The position numbers and the translations under genes were made by a program. Under the pieces are notes generated by a model that saw only the letters and a program-made list of their open reading frames with translations, had not been told where the DNA came from and ran no database searches. From NCBI GenBank assembly GCA_965112735.1, contig OZ218953.1, positions 1,240,001 to 1,304,000 of the forward strand: DNA of 64,000 bases. Reading direction: 5' to 3'. The DNA is from Phaeosaccion multiseriatum (taxonomy: Eukaryota; Ochrophyta, other classes). Of the stretch, positions 13,101 through 24,591 are shown piece by piece. Position 1 is the first letter of the stretch, and each line of letters starts with the position of its first letter.

Positions 13101-16100
13101 CTGTGTCTCTGTCTACCTCCCTTTCTTTGTCTCTCCCTCCCTCCCTCCCTCCCTCCCCCGCTTCCTCTCCCCTCTCCCCTCCTCTCCGTTCCTCTCCCTT
13201 CATCTCTCCGTTCCTCTCGCCTCCTCTCTCTCACCCTCTCTCCCCCCCTCTCTCACCCACCTGTACCAACTGTTCTTGATACGTATTGCAGGCCCCGAGA
13301 TTCACCACAACGTCCTCCAAAGCGCAAATGTTGCACGTGGGATGCTCGTGCGACTCTTCAGAACACTCCACCTCAAACACCTGATAGTGTGCAGCCACAA
13401 GGCATAGAGCATGTTAGCGGCGTATGGGGAGAGGGAGATGACACGTTCGTTCATGCACGAAATGGAGCACGTTAATGGCGTATGGGGAGAGGGAGATAGC
13501 ACGTAGATACGCACGCACGCACGCACGCACACACGCACGCACACACGTACCGCATCCATGGACTCGCATAGACGCTCCGCCGCGCTCTCTGCACCCTCTC
13601 CCTTGTATTTCATATCCATCCACAGTTGGCGAAACGGCTTGACGGTTTCGAGCGCCCCCATCTCAACGAGGGAGCGGAGGGGGTATTGGGGGGGCACGCT
13701 TGCCTTGAGCTGCTTGAGAGCAACGCTCCACTTGCCGTTCGTCCATGGTTCTAGGGGTTGGGGAGAATGATGATGATGAGGAGGAGGAGGAGGAGGAGGA
13801 GAGAGGAGGAGGAGGAGGAGGAGGAGGAGGAGGAGGAGGAGGAGGAGGAGGAGGAGGAGGAGGAGGAGGAGGAGGAGGAGGAGGAGGAGGAGGAGGAGGA
13901 GGAGGAGCAAGAGGAGGAGGAGGAGGAGGAGGAGGAGGAGGAGGAGGAGGAGGAGGAGGAGGAGGAGGAGGAGGAGGAGGAGGAGGAGGAGGAGGAGGAG
14001 GAGGAGGAGGAGGAGGAGGAGGAGGAGGAGGAGGAGGAGGAGGAGGAGGAGGAGGAATTCATGGAGACGTGCATTTAAGCTCAAGTGGTGGGGAGCATGT
14101 CCTGCAGTCGGTTATACATCGAGCTCTCCGACTTTCGTTGACTTCAATGGATCCGCGGAAGTATAAATAAATCTCATCCTTGCGTTCCCTTTCACCCCTG
14201 TGGTAGGAGGGGTTCTCAAATACTCACGCACGAGGTAATAGTGTTAGCGTTCAGGGTGTCTCTTCCGTCTCTCGCTTCGTGTGATACGTGACTGACTGAC
14301 TGACTGACTGACTGACTGACTGACTGACTGACTGACTGACTGACTGACTGACTGACTGACTGACTGACTGACTGACTGACTGACTGACTGACTGACTGAC
14401 TGACTGACTGACTGACTGACTGACTGACTGACTGACTGACTGACTGACTGACTGACTGACTGACTGACTGACTGACTGACTGACTGACTGATTGACTGAC
14501 TGACTGACTGACTCACAAACTGAGGGAGTGAGTGCGTGAGTGACTGAGTGAGTGACTGACCGACTGAGTGATTGAGTGATTGAGTGATTGAGCGAGTGAC
14601 CGACAGACTGACCAACGGCGTGATTGAGTGAATGAGCGAGTGAGTGAGTGAGTGACTGACTGACTGACCTTGTTCCCACATGCTCTCAAAAGGAGGGGGG
14701 GAGGTCACCACGAGGCCAAAGTCACCAGCATGCTGGAGCAGTTTGCTGGAAGGGAGGGAGGGAGGAGGGGGAGGGAGGGAGGGAGGGAGGGAGGAAGGAA
14801 GGAAGGAAGGAAGGAAGGAAGGAAGGAAGGAAGGAAGGAAGGAAGGAAGGAAGGAAGGAAGGAAGGAAGGAAGGAAGGAAGGAAGGAAGGAAGGAAGGAA
14901 GGAAGGAAGGAAGGGAGGAAGGAAGGAAGGAAGGAAGGAAGGAAGGAAGGAAGGAAGGAAGGAAGGAAGGAAGGAAGGAAGGAAGGAAGGAAGGAAGGAA
15001 GGAAGGAAGGAAGGAAGGAAGGAAGGAAGGAAGGAAGGAAGAGAAGAAAGGAAGGAGGTATGGAGGAAGAGAGGAAGGGAGGGAAGGAAGCAAAGAAGGC
15101 AGCAGGGAGGAAGGACGGAGGTGTAAAGATGAAGCGTGAGACGATGGAAAATACAGGGCCCCTTGTATGACGCAACATGGGCAATGCCTCCCACTAACTC
15201 TATCGCTGACCCCCGGACATTTTGTTGTTGCTGCTGCTGCTGCTGTATCAGCACTGAACCCAAACTATGACCGTTAGCCCCAACCCGAACCCCGTAGTCC
15301 GAACATTTACATACTCTGGCTCTCGTGAGTATGCTTAATACTGCCCAAAGAGTTTCACACTTAGTTACTCTGGCCCGAATATCAGTACTCCGATTCAATT
15401 CTAACTTAATTTGCTCGATACTGATAAGGGCACATACACTGAAAGCTGAACAACAGTCTTAATGACTTTCAGTTTCTTAGGTGATTCCTAATATGTCAAT
15501 GAACATATTGCCCACACCCCGTGCCCACCATACCTCATCAGGGCCCAGGCGAGCTCCTTTTGCTCTGTGCTCTGCCTGGCGTTAATGATGAGGCCACTCC
15601 CACCGAGGAAGGAGAGGCGGCCAGGGGCGAAGGACTCCTGTGAGGGAGGGAGATACATAGTATATGTAATATGTTTATGTATATATATAGTATATATGTA
15701 AACGGAAGAGGGGGGGATGGGAGGAGGGAGAGAGGGAGGGAGGGAAAGAGGGAGGGGAAGGAATGAATGAAGGGAGGGAGGGAGGGAGGGAGGGAGGGAG
15801 GGAGGGAGGGAGGGAGGGAGGGAGGGAGGGAGGGAGGGAGGGAGGGAGGGAGGGAGGGAGGGAGGGAGGGAGGGAGGGAGGGAGGGAGGGAGGGAGGGAG
15901 GGAGGGAGGGAGGGAGGGAGGGAGGGAGGGAGGGAGGGAGGGAGGGAGGGAGGGAGGGAGGGAGGGAGGGAGGGAGGGAAAGCGCGTGTGACTACCACTG
16001 TGGAGTCCAGGAAAGGTCCTCAGAACCCAGCAGCACGTACTGTGACTCTTAAAGTGACGTAAGATTACGTTAAGCTCGATCAAACTGACGTGCAAGATGA

Positions 16101-16428
16101 CGTAAAGATGACCTAAGATGACGCACCTGGATGTCTGTTCCGTTAACCTTGCCGAGGAAGGGTGTCGGTTGAAACATCATTCCGTTCATAGGGAGCTCCG
16201 TCGGCAGGCCCCTGTTGGGGTACAGGTGTGGGTATGTGGGTGTGGGTGTGGGTGTGGGTGTATACGTGTGTGTATGTGTGGGTGGATGGATGTGCGTGTG
16301 TGTGGGTGTGTGGGGGCATGTGTGCGTGGGTGTGTGGGTGTGTTGGCGTGTGAATGTGTGGGTGCATGTGTGTGTATGTGGGTGGGTGGGTGTGTGTGTG
16401 TGCGTGTGTGTTTGCATGTGTGTGTGTG

Positions 16429-16459
<31 letters not shown>

Positions 16460-19400
16460 TTGCATGTGTGTGTGTGTGTGGGGGGGGGGGGGGGGAGTGT
16501 GCGTGTGTATGTGTGTGTGTGGGTGGGTGGGTGTGGATGTGGGGTGTAGGGTGGGTATGGTTAAGCGCAGGAGGAGAGCAAAGGTCGTTATTCCGTATGG
16601 CAACGTAGACAGAGTGAAGGGAGGGAGGGAGAGCGAGAGGAGGGAGAGAGAGGAGGGGGAGAGGAGAGCGAGAATGAGGAGGGAGAGAGGAGGGAGACAG
16701 AGGAGGGGGGGAGGAGAGCGAGGATGAGGAGGGAGAGAGGAGGGAGAGGGAGAGAAGGGAAATGAGTCAAGAGCGGAGAAGAAAGTAACGGCAGAAGCAA
16801 AGGCAGAGTGCGGGAAGAGGGGAGGGGAGGAAACAACGCTGCCAGCGAGGCAACGTCCTTGCTCAGGCCCTTCACGGGGAGAAGGGGAGGGCGGGGGGAG
16901 CGCTGGAGACGCAAACGAGGGATGATAAATTATCCCCACCAACAGGAGCCTTCCCAAGGGCCTTTCCAGACGGCCTTCGTTTCACTCGCTCACCAACTCA
17001 CTCACGTGTAGTCAACTCCCAAAAAAGCGGTTACATCCGCCTCTGCATAGCTCTGATTCCATGCCTCGAAGGCTTCTGTGGATGTATCCACCATGTCGCT
17101 TACTGCACCCTGTTGTTGTGTTGTTGTTCAACATATCGCGCACCCAGGAAGGGCACCAAGAGAGAAAGGAAGGGAAAGGAAGGGAAGAAGGTCTGTAGAA
17201 TGAGGGAGAGCAGGGGAAGATTCTCGACGGCATTGCATTGTACACATAAAGCAAAGTGCCAAGTGCTTGTTGCCAGTGCGAGGAGTGACAAGTCATGACT
17301 TGACTCTTCGCGCTCTCCCATCAACGCGCGAGCGACCCACCCACCTTCGCTCACTGAGTCGCTCCTCTGCAGCAAGGGGGAGAGGGGGCTCCCTCCGTCA
17401 CTCACTCACTCACTCACTCACTCACTCACTCACTCACTCACTCACTCACTCACTCACTCACTCACTCACTCACTTAGTTGCTTGCTCACTCACTCACTCA
17501 CTCACTCACTCACTCACCCACTCACTCACTCACTCACTCACTCACTCACTCACTCACTCACTCACTCACTCACTCACTCACTCACTTACTCACTTACTCA
17601 CTCACTCACTCACTCACTCACTCACTCACTCCCTCCCCCACTCACTCACTCACTCACTCACGCACTCACCGCTCGAAAGAGGGGCTCCAAGGTGTCACGA
17701 AGTCCCTCCACAAACCTTCCATCATCGTTGAGAGCGCATGTCTTAATGCCGTCACTGTCCTCACTGAGCTCCACGTGGCGGATCGAAGGGTCGGGGAGGG
17801 GGAGGGGAGAAGGGGGGAGGGGAGGGGAGGCAGGGAAATGCCGGTCATCAGTGAACGGGTCTTTAGACATCCGACAACAATTGCGGCGCTGTATTAAGGG
17901 CTAGACGCGAGCACACCCGTACGCACACACGCGCACACACGCACGCACGAACACTCGCACACACACGCTCACACACGCACACCCGCACACACACACACGT
18001 ACACCAGCACACACACACGCACTCACGCACTCACTTGTACAAGTGCGCTCCGTAGGTCCTTGCCACCATCATAGAAATCTTTGTCTCCTCATCCCAGTTG
18101 CCTGGCGCAATCCACCCCGGCTGCCCTGTGCCATTGGTGAGCAGCTCGGCAGTGTGCGCAAAAGCTTCCCACGTCCATCTGATACGAGAGAGTGAGTGGT
18201 GGTGAGAGAGAGAGACAGGCGAGAGGGGTGAGGTGCGGTGAGGTGAGGTGCGGTGAGGTGAAGTGAGCCCTGTGGATAGGTCGACTTGCTGTGGGTAGTG
18301 AATGTACATCAGTCGTGCAGTGTTGAGCAGGCGAGGCAGGTACGATACTAACTACCCTCTCACTTGTTGCTCGTCCCCTTCATACATCACCACTATATTA
18401 TTATTTCCCGTTCCCCCTTACTCGGATGCACCATGTACTCACTCGGCGTTGTTGCGTCCCCAGTCTCCCCACGGGGGCGGGTGTGTGAGGTTGAGAGCAT
18501 CGAAGGTGGTGGTGTTGTAGAAGAGCATACGAGTGTCCGTCACCAAGGGGATGGCGGTCCAATCACTGATATCATCACAAGTGTCAGGACAGAGGGTGGC
18601 GGGGATGGTACTTCATTCAATACCATTCACAGATGGCACAAAAGAGGGACAGACGGACGATACGCTTTGGAAGTGGAGAGTAGAAAGGGGAATATTATGA
18701 TGATGGAAAGGAAGGATAGAGGGAGAAAGAAGGGAGGGTGGCCTAAATCTCAGTGAGAGTGAGACCGGGGGTTCGAGCTACGTCATTGCATGTGTCACAA
18801 GGACCGTGCTCACTCATACACTCACTCGTTGACGTTGAAGTCATAGAAGTAGAACTTGATGAAGTCGTCTGGTATCAGAGAGGGGGGGGGGCGGAGTGAG
18901 TGATAGAGGCATACAGAGGCATATAGAGGCATATAGAGGCATGTAGAGGCATGTAGAGGCATGTAGAGGCATATAGAGGCATATAGAGGCATATCGGTAG
19001 GAGTAGAACTTGATGAAGTCGTCTGGTATCAGAGAGAGGGGGGGGCGGAGTGAGTATAGAGGCATATAGAGGCATATAGAGGCATATAGAGGCATGTACA
19101 GGCATGTAGAGGCATGTAGAGGCATATAGAGGCATATAGAGGCATATCGGCGGGAGTAGAACTTGATGAAGTCGTCTGGTATGAGAGAGAGGGGGGGCGG
19201 AGTGAGTGAAACAATCAATGGTAAGGAAGGTAGGAGAGAGAGAGATTTGAGCTCCTTTAGAGGTGGTATCAGTCTGTTGGTCCACATGCACGCACGCACG
19301 CACGCACGCACACCCCCACACACGCACGCACAAACGCACTCACTCACTCACCCGTGAGGGCATATCCAGTATCCTGTGCCCATCGATTGAGGTAGCCGGT

Positions 19401-22400
19401 CAAGGGCTCGGTGATGCCTTCGTCATACCTGCGTGGAGGCACCCATGATGGAGGAGGAGGAGGAGGAGGAGGAGGAGGAGGAGGAGGAGGAGGAGAAAGA
19501 GGAGAAAGAGGAGGAGGAGGAGGAGGAGGAGGAGGAGGAGGAGGAGGAGGAGGAGAGAGGAGAGAGGAGGAGGAGGAGGAGAGGAGAGAGGAGGAGGAGG
19601 AGGAGGAGGAGGAGAGAGGAGAGAGGAGGAGGAGGAGGAGGAGGAGGAGGAGGAGGAGGAGAAGAGGAGGAGGAGGAGGAGGAGGAGGAGGAGGAGGAGG
19701 AGGAGGAGGAGGAGGAGGAGGAGGAAGAGGAGAAGAGGAGGAGGAGGAGGAGGAGGAGGAGGAGGAGGAGGAGGAGGAGGAGGAGGAGGAGGAGGAGGAG
19801 GAGGAGGAGGAGGAGGAGGAGGAGAGGGAGGAGGAGGAGGAGGAGGAGGAGGAGGAGGAGGAGGAGGAGGAGGAGGAGGAGGAGGAGGAGGAGGAGGAGG
19901 AGGAGGAGGAGGAGGAGGAGGAGGAGGAGGAGGAGGAGGAGGAGGAGGAGGAGGAGGAGGAGGAGGAGGAGGAGGAGGAGGAGGAGGAGGAGGAGGAGGA
20001 GGAGGAGGAGGAGGAGGAGGAGGAGGAGGAGGAGGAGGAGGAGGAGGAGGAGGAGGAGGAGGAGGAGGAGGAGGAGGAGGAGGAGGAGGAGGAGGAGGAG
20101 GAGGAGGAGGAGGAGGAGGAGGAGGAGGAGGAGGAGGAGGAGGAGGAGGAGGAGGAGGAGGAGGAGGAGGAGGAGGAGGAGGAGGAGGAGGAGGAGGAGG
20201 AGGAGGAGGAGGAGGAGGAGGAGGAGGAGGAGGAGGAGGAGGAGGAGGAGGAGGAGGAGGAGGAGGAGGAGGAGGAGGAGGAGGAGGAGGAGGAGGGAGG
20301 AGGAGGAGGAGGAGGAGGAGGAGGAGGAGGAGGGAGGAGGAGGAGGAGGAGGAGGAGGAGGAGGAGGAGGAGGAGGAGGAGGAGGAGGAGGAGGAGGAGG
20401 AGGAGGAGGAGGAGGAGGAGGAGGAGGAGGAGGAGGAGGAGGAGGAGGAGGAGGAGGAGGAGGAGGAGGAGGAGGAGGAGGAGGAGGAGGAGGAGGAGGA
20501 GGAGGAGGAGGAGGAGGAGGAGGAGGAGGAGGAGGAGGAGGAGGAGGAGGAGGAGGAGGAGGAGGAGGAGGAGGAGGAGGAGGAGGAGGAGGAGGAGGAG
20601 GAGGAGGAGGAGGAGGAGGAGGAGGAGGAGGAGGAGGAGGAGGAGGAGGAGGAGGAGGAGGAGGAGGAGGAGGAGGAGGAGGAGGAGGAGGAGGAGGAGG
20701 AGGAGGAGGAGGAGGAGGAGGAGGAGGAGGAGGAGGAGGAGGAGGAGGAGGAGGAGGAGGAGGAGGAGGAGGAGGAGGAGGAGGAGGAGGAGGAGGAGGA
20801 GGAGGAGGAGGAGGAGGAGGAGGAGGAGGAGGAGGAGGAGGAGGAGGAGGAGGAGGAGGAGGAGGAGGAGGAGGAGGAGGAGGAGGAGGAGGAGGAGGAG
20901 GAGGAGGAGGAGGAGGAGGAGGAGGAGGAGGAGGAGGAGGAGGAGGAGGAGGAGGAGGAGGAGGAGGAGGAGGAGGAGGAGGAGGAGGAGGAGGAGGAGG
21001 AGGAGGAGGAGGAGGAGGAGGAGGAGGAGGAGGAGGAGGAGGAGGAGGAGGAGGAGGAGGAGGAGGAGGAGGAGGAGGAGGAGGAGGAGGAGGAGGAGGA
21101 GGAGGAGGAGGAGGAGGAGGAGGAGGAGGAGGAGGAGGAGGAGGAGGAGGAGGAGGAGGAGGAGGAGGAGGAGGAGGAGGAGGAGGAGGAGGAGGAGGAG
21201 GAGGAGGAGGAGGAGGAGGAGGAGGAGGAGGAGGAGGAGGAGGAGGAGGAGGAGGAGGAGGAGGAGGAGGAGGAGGAGGAGGAGGAGGAGGAGGAGGAGG
21301 AGGAGGAGGAGGAGGAGGAGGAGGAGGAGGAGGAGGAGGAGGAGGAGGAGGAGGAGGAGGAGGAGGAGGAGGAGGAGGAGGAGGAGGAGGAGGAGGAGGA
21401 GGAGGAGGAGGAGGAGGAGGAGGAGGAGGAGGAGGAGGAGGAGGAGGAGGAGGAGGAGGAGGAGGAGGAGGAGGAGGAGGAGGAGGAGGAGGAGGAGGAG
21501 GAGGAGGAGGAGGAGGAGGAGGAGGAGGAGGAGGAGGAGGAGGAGGAGGAGGAGGAGGAGGAGGAGGAGGAGGAGGAGGAGGAGGAGGAGGAGGAGGAGG
21601 AGGAGGAGGAGGAGGAGGAGGAGGAGGAGGAGGAGGAGGAGGAGGAGGAGGAGGAGGAGGAGGAGGAGGAGGAGGAGGAGGAGGAGGAGGAGGAGGAGGA
21701 GGAGGAGGAGGAGGAGGAGGAGGAGGAGGAGGAGGAGGAGGAGGAGGAGGAGGAGGAGGAGGAGGAGGAGGAGGAGGAGGAGGAGGAGGAGGAGGAGGAG
21801 GAGGAGGAGGAGGAGGAGGAGGAGGAGGAGGAGGAGGAGGAGGAGGAGGAGGAGGAGGAGGAGGAGGAGGAGGAGGAGGAGGAGGAGGAGGAGGAGGAGG
21901 AGGAGGAGGAGGAGGAGGAGGAGGAGGAGGAGGAGGAGGAGGAGGAGGAGGAGGAGGAGGAGGAGGAGGAGGAGGAGGAGGAGGAGGAGGAGGAGGAGGA
22001 GGAGGAGGAGGAGGAGGAGGAGGAGGAGGAGGAGGAGGAGGAGGAGGAGGAGGAGGAGGAGGAGGAGGAGGAGGAGGAGGAGGAGGAGGAGGAGGAGGAG
22101 GAGGAGGAGGAGGAGGAGGAGGAGGAGGAGGAGGAGGAGGAGGAGGAGGAGGAGGAGGAGGAGGAGGAGGAGGAGGAGGAGGAGGAGGAGGAGGAGGAGG
22201 AGGAGGAGGAGGAGGAGGAGGAGGAGGAGGAGGAGGAGGAGGAGGAGGAGGAGGAGGAGGAGGAGGAGGAGGAGGAGGAGGAGGAGGAGGAGGAGGAGGA
22301 GGAGGAGGAGGAGGAGGAGGAGGAGGAGGAGGAGGAGGAGGAGGAGGAGGAGGAGGAGGAGGAGGAGGAGGAGGAGGAGGAGGAGGAGGAGGAGGAGGAG

Positions 22401-24139
22401 GAGGAGGAGGAGGAGGAGGAGGAGGAGGAGGAGGAGGAGGAGGAGGAGGAGGAGGAGGAGGAGGAGGAGGAGGAGGAGGAGGAGGAGGAGGAGGAGGAGG
22501 AGGAGGAGGAGGAGGAGGAGGAGGAGGAGGAGGAGGAGGAGGAGGAGGAGGAGGAGGAGGAGGAGGAGGAGGAGGAGGAGGAGGAGGAGGAGGAGGAGGA
22601 GGAGGAGGAGGAGGAGCAGCAGGAGCAGGAGGAGGAGGAGGAGGAGCAGCAGGAGCAGGAGCAGCAGCAATGTTGCGTGCAGGGGGATACGGCATTAGGG
22701 ACAGGAAGAGATGACATACGGCAGGGAAGAGAGGAGAACAGGAAGCGAGGGCGTGAGGGAGGCAAGGGTGGCTTGCCTGGCTTGGCTTACATGAACGAGT
22801 GAAAGCGAGCAAGTGAAGAGGCAAGCACAGAGCCAGAGGCAGACACAGAGGCACGGAGACAGAAGGCAGGAGGGAGGAGAGAGGAGTAATAGGAGAGACA
22901 GAAGCAGGACGCGGCTATGATGGCAGGGGAAGGAGGAGCAAGCAAGGAGGATGGCAGTGGAAGGAAAAGGCCAGGAGGAGCGCGTGCTGAGTAGCCGGCT
23001 TGATTGACGTGAGAGGGCGTGACTCACAGCCTGACATTTGCCCCATAAGACAGCAATTGAAGCACTCACCGAGTAGGTACTTGGGTCGTTCCAAGCATTA
23101 TGAGTGCGGGGCAATCGACCTCAAGGCTTCCTGTGCACAGAGGCTGATTCGCCACCTGTGTGTGTGCGTGTGTGTTTGGGCACAGATTAGAGCGGGTCAG
23201 CAAGGCATAAGGGGTGGCAAACAATGAAAGGAAGGAAGGAAGGAAGGAAGGAAGGAAGGAAGGAAGGAAGGAAGGAAGGAAGGAAGGAAGGAAGGAAGGA
23301 AGGAAGGAAGGAAGGAAGGAAGGAAGGAAGGAGGGAAGGAAGGAAGGAACTCCTTTTTTCCCACGCAGAAGGAGTCATGGCATCTGAGCGTCCTCGCTCC
23401 CTTCTATCCCCCCCCCCAACCAACCCCCATCCTTCCCACACTTACCATGCCCCACCCTGCGTTGACGACTTTCACGGCGATAGGGGAGTCCGAATCTGGG
23501 AATGCACACACACAGGGAGGGAGAGGGAGAGAGAGAGAGAGGGAAATACAGGGAGGGGGGGGGGGAGTGGGGGTGAGGGGCAGCGAGGCACGCAGGTGTA
23601 GGACAGAGGTAAAGCACTACCCATATTGAGTAGGGCGCACGTAATTGCGAGGGTGTGAGCGAGAGCACTCACTGCCTTCCTCCCGAGCGGGGGGAGAGTG
23701 GCATCGCACAGTGGCAGGCAACGGTGTCGGATGTGACGTGGCATTGGGTGCCATCCTATCAGCGCCACGGAAGTAATCCTATCAGCACTACGGAAGTAAC
23801 TATCGGTGATTGGGTGAGTGGGTTTTGGGTTCCGCTTCTCTCGGGGGGTCGATGCTCTGCGTCCGCCTCTGCTTCCTCGCTCAGTCTCCCTTCTCTTGAC
23901 CTTACATTGAAGCTCCTCAACGAGAGTCTTGGAGACGTTAAGATGAACGGCGGCGACGTCGGAACCGCCAGCATCGTAACCAAAGGGGTGCCAGAACTCT
24001 AAGACTTGCAAAGAGGGATCTCCCACCATATCTGAGAGGTGAGGGAGAAACAGGGAGGGAGGGAGGCGGGGAGGAGAATTGGAGTTAGGGGCACACGGAG
24101 AGAGAGAAAGAAAGAGAGAGAGAGAGAGACAGAGAGACA

Positions 24140-24209
<70 letters not shown>

Positions 24210-24591
24210 GAGAGACAGAGAGAGAGACAGAGAGAGAGGGGGGGAGGTATTGTTTTCACTCACAGTATGCTGCGGAGGGGTGGTAGTAGGTCTCTGCGAT
24301 GATTCCCTCTTCCCAGCCTCCCTCCGATACGTTGAAGCCCAAGCTCACACCCTCGCTCGTATATGCCTCTATGACCGTGGCCCCTACTCCTAAGTGCGTT
24401 TTGCTGGAGCCCCTGAGGGAAAGCATGAGCGCCATCTGTAGCATCAGCGAGGCAGCGAATCCTCCTCCCCGCCTGAAGCGAGGGCCGCGTGCTCCTTGCC
24501 TTCTTCCAAGCCCCCCTGCACCTCTCCCGAGCATGTTGGCTTCCCTCCCCCCCCCCCTATGCTCTCCTCTCCTCCCAGAATATTGAGTCAT
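7188..24591 (-). CDS. class C (GABA-B-type) GPCR with solute-binding-protein ectodomain
   Basis: Probable plasma-membrane receptor, about 1,220 residues. Exons, 5' to 3': 24591-24264, 24031-23906, 23495-23446, 23119-23070, 19428-19352, 18868-18826, 18565-18443, 18178-18035, 17763-17670, 17109-17006, 16211-16127, 15637-15534, 14745-14669, 14274-14232 (tentative), 14197 to about 14070 (3' end unresolved), 13750-13551, 13380-13261, 12846-12618, 12052-11964, 11114-11072, 10431-10242, 9650-9514, 9307-9144, 8108-7188. The N-terminus has a hydrophobic signal or anchor ([15 protein letters not shown]). Residues of about 110-590 look like an extracellular family 1 solute-binding protein ([24 protein letters not shown]). 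A Cys-rich linker follows. Then come seven helices with class C hallmarks: FGALFSKAWRIYRI after TM3, LDALILTAW in TM4, and a TM5 close to the GABA-B pattern. The 306-residue tail is Ser/Gly-rich with a CPECPHC cluster. The ligand is unknown; the ectodomain suggests a sugar, peptide or other small solute. Confidence 0.85.
8120..8592 (+). repeat. (GGGA)n array, intron 23 of the receptor, acceptor side
   Basis: In the sense direction this is (TCCC)n ending about 15 nt before the acceptor of the last exon (8108). It is complementary to the array at 8799-9137 in the same intron. Confidence 0.97.
8799..9137 (+). repeat. (CCCT)n array, intron 23 of the receptor, donor side
   Basis: In the sense direction this is (GGGA)n growing straight out of the donor GTGGGGAGG at 9143. 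A short (TATG)n tract at 8659-8696 lies between the two complementary arrays. Confidence 0.97.
9660..9960 (+). repeat. GA-rich degenerate tract in intron 22 of the receptor
   Basis: Imperfect GAGAGG and GGAAGA units follow the acceptor of exon 22. In sense it is a long CT-rich polypyrimidine stretch. Confidence 0.85.
10441..10752 (+). repeat. (GGAA)n/(GGGA)n/(GGAC)n array in intron 20 of the receptor
   Basis: The sense strand is (TCCC)n then (TTCC)n, ending about 10 nt before the acceptor at 10432. Confidence 0.97.
11131..11660 (+). repeat. (GGA)n array, about 530 bp, intron 19 of the receptor
   Basis: An almost perfect trinucleotide array. In sense it is (TCC)n ending about 16 nt before the acceptor of exon 20 (11114). 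Confidence 0.97.
12130..12285 (+). repeat. (GGAA)n array in intron 18 of the receptor
   Basis: About 38 units with one change. In sense it is (TTCC)n, 77 nt upstream of the acceptor of exon 19. A CCCA-rich tract follows at 12500-12600. Confidence 0.95.
13783..14056 (+). repeat. (GGA)n array in intron 15 of the receptor
   Basis: About 90 triplets with a few interruptions. In sense it is (TCC)n, 32 nt upstream of the acceptor of exon 16 (13750). Confidence 0.95.
14288..14668 (+). repeat. (GACT)n/(GAGT)n array in intron 13 of the receptor
   Basis: In sense the donor itself starts the array (GTCAGTCAGTCAG at 14668), which runs through CACT variants into a long (GTCA)n tract. Confidence 0.95.
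14752..15043 (+). repeat. (GGAA)n array in intron 12 of the receptor
   Basis: In sense it is (TTCC)n ending within 10 nt of the acceptor of exon 13 (14745). Confidence 0.95.
15773..15979 (+). repeat. (GGGA)n array in intron 11 of the receptor
   Basis: About 52 units. In sense it is (TCCC)n, about 135 nt upstream of the acceptor of exon 12. Confidence 0.95.
16216..16530 (+). repeat. (GT)n-rich degenerate array in intron 10 of the receptor
   Basis: GTGTGG, GTGT and poly-G units begin next to the acceptor of exon 11. In sense it is a CA-rich tract. Confidence 0.9.
17399..17669 (+). repeat. (CACT)n array in intron 9 of the receptor
   Basis: In sense this is (GTGA)n beginning exactly at the donor GTGAGT of exon 9 (17670). 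Confidence 0.97.
18847..19190 (+). repeat. three tandem partial copies of receptor exon 6 with its acceptor
   Basis: A block containing AACTTGATGAAGTCGTCTGG plus the flanking acceptor and (ATAGAGGCAT)n filler occurs at about 18850, 19009 and 19158. The 18826-18868 copy is the one whose donor and phase fit the receptor. The other two lie in intron 5 and run into ATAGAGGCAT repeats instead of the rest of the exon. Confidence 0.9.
19450..22656 (+). repeat. giant (GGA)n array, about 3.2 kb, in intron 4 of the receptor
   Basis: More than 1,000 GGA triplets with rare interruptions, mostly in the first 900 bp. In sense it is (TCC)n, ending about 20 nt before the acceptor of exon 5 (19428). It is open in all frames, so poly-Glu, poly-Arg, poly-Gly, poly-Leu, poly-Ser and poly-Pro ORFs of over 1,000 codons appear without being genes. 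Confidence 0.98.
23224..23348 (+). repeat. (GGAA)n array in intron 3 of the receptor
   Basis: About 30 units. In sense it is (TTCC)n, about 100 nt upstream of the acceptor of exon 4 (23119). Confidence 0.95.
24107..24241 (+). repeat. (GA)n array in intron 1 of the receptor
   Basis: GA/AG dinucleotides with some GACAGA. In sense it is a CT tract between exon 1 and exon 2. Confidence 0.95.

Noticed and set aside
17012-18565. Bacterial contamination (ABC solute-binding protein)
   Set aside because: The SBP-like segments are split by spliceosomal introns with matching phases and are continuous with the 7TM exons.
18745-18790. tRNA-like GGGGGTTCGAGCTAC
   Set aside because: No acceptor stem, D-arm or anticodon arm can be formed around it, and it lies in an intron.
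18890-19150. CRISPR-like regular repeats
   Set aside because: Units are short (ATAGAGGCAT), contiguous and without unique spacers, in a eukaryotic intron; the 51.3-kb and 60.8-kb arrays fail for the same reason.
19344-22854. ORFs of more than 1,000 codons (poly-Glu, Arg, Gly, Leu, Ser, Pro) on both strands
   Set aside because: They are translations of one (GGA)n array inside a receptor intron; repeats without stops are open in every frame.
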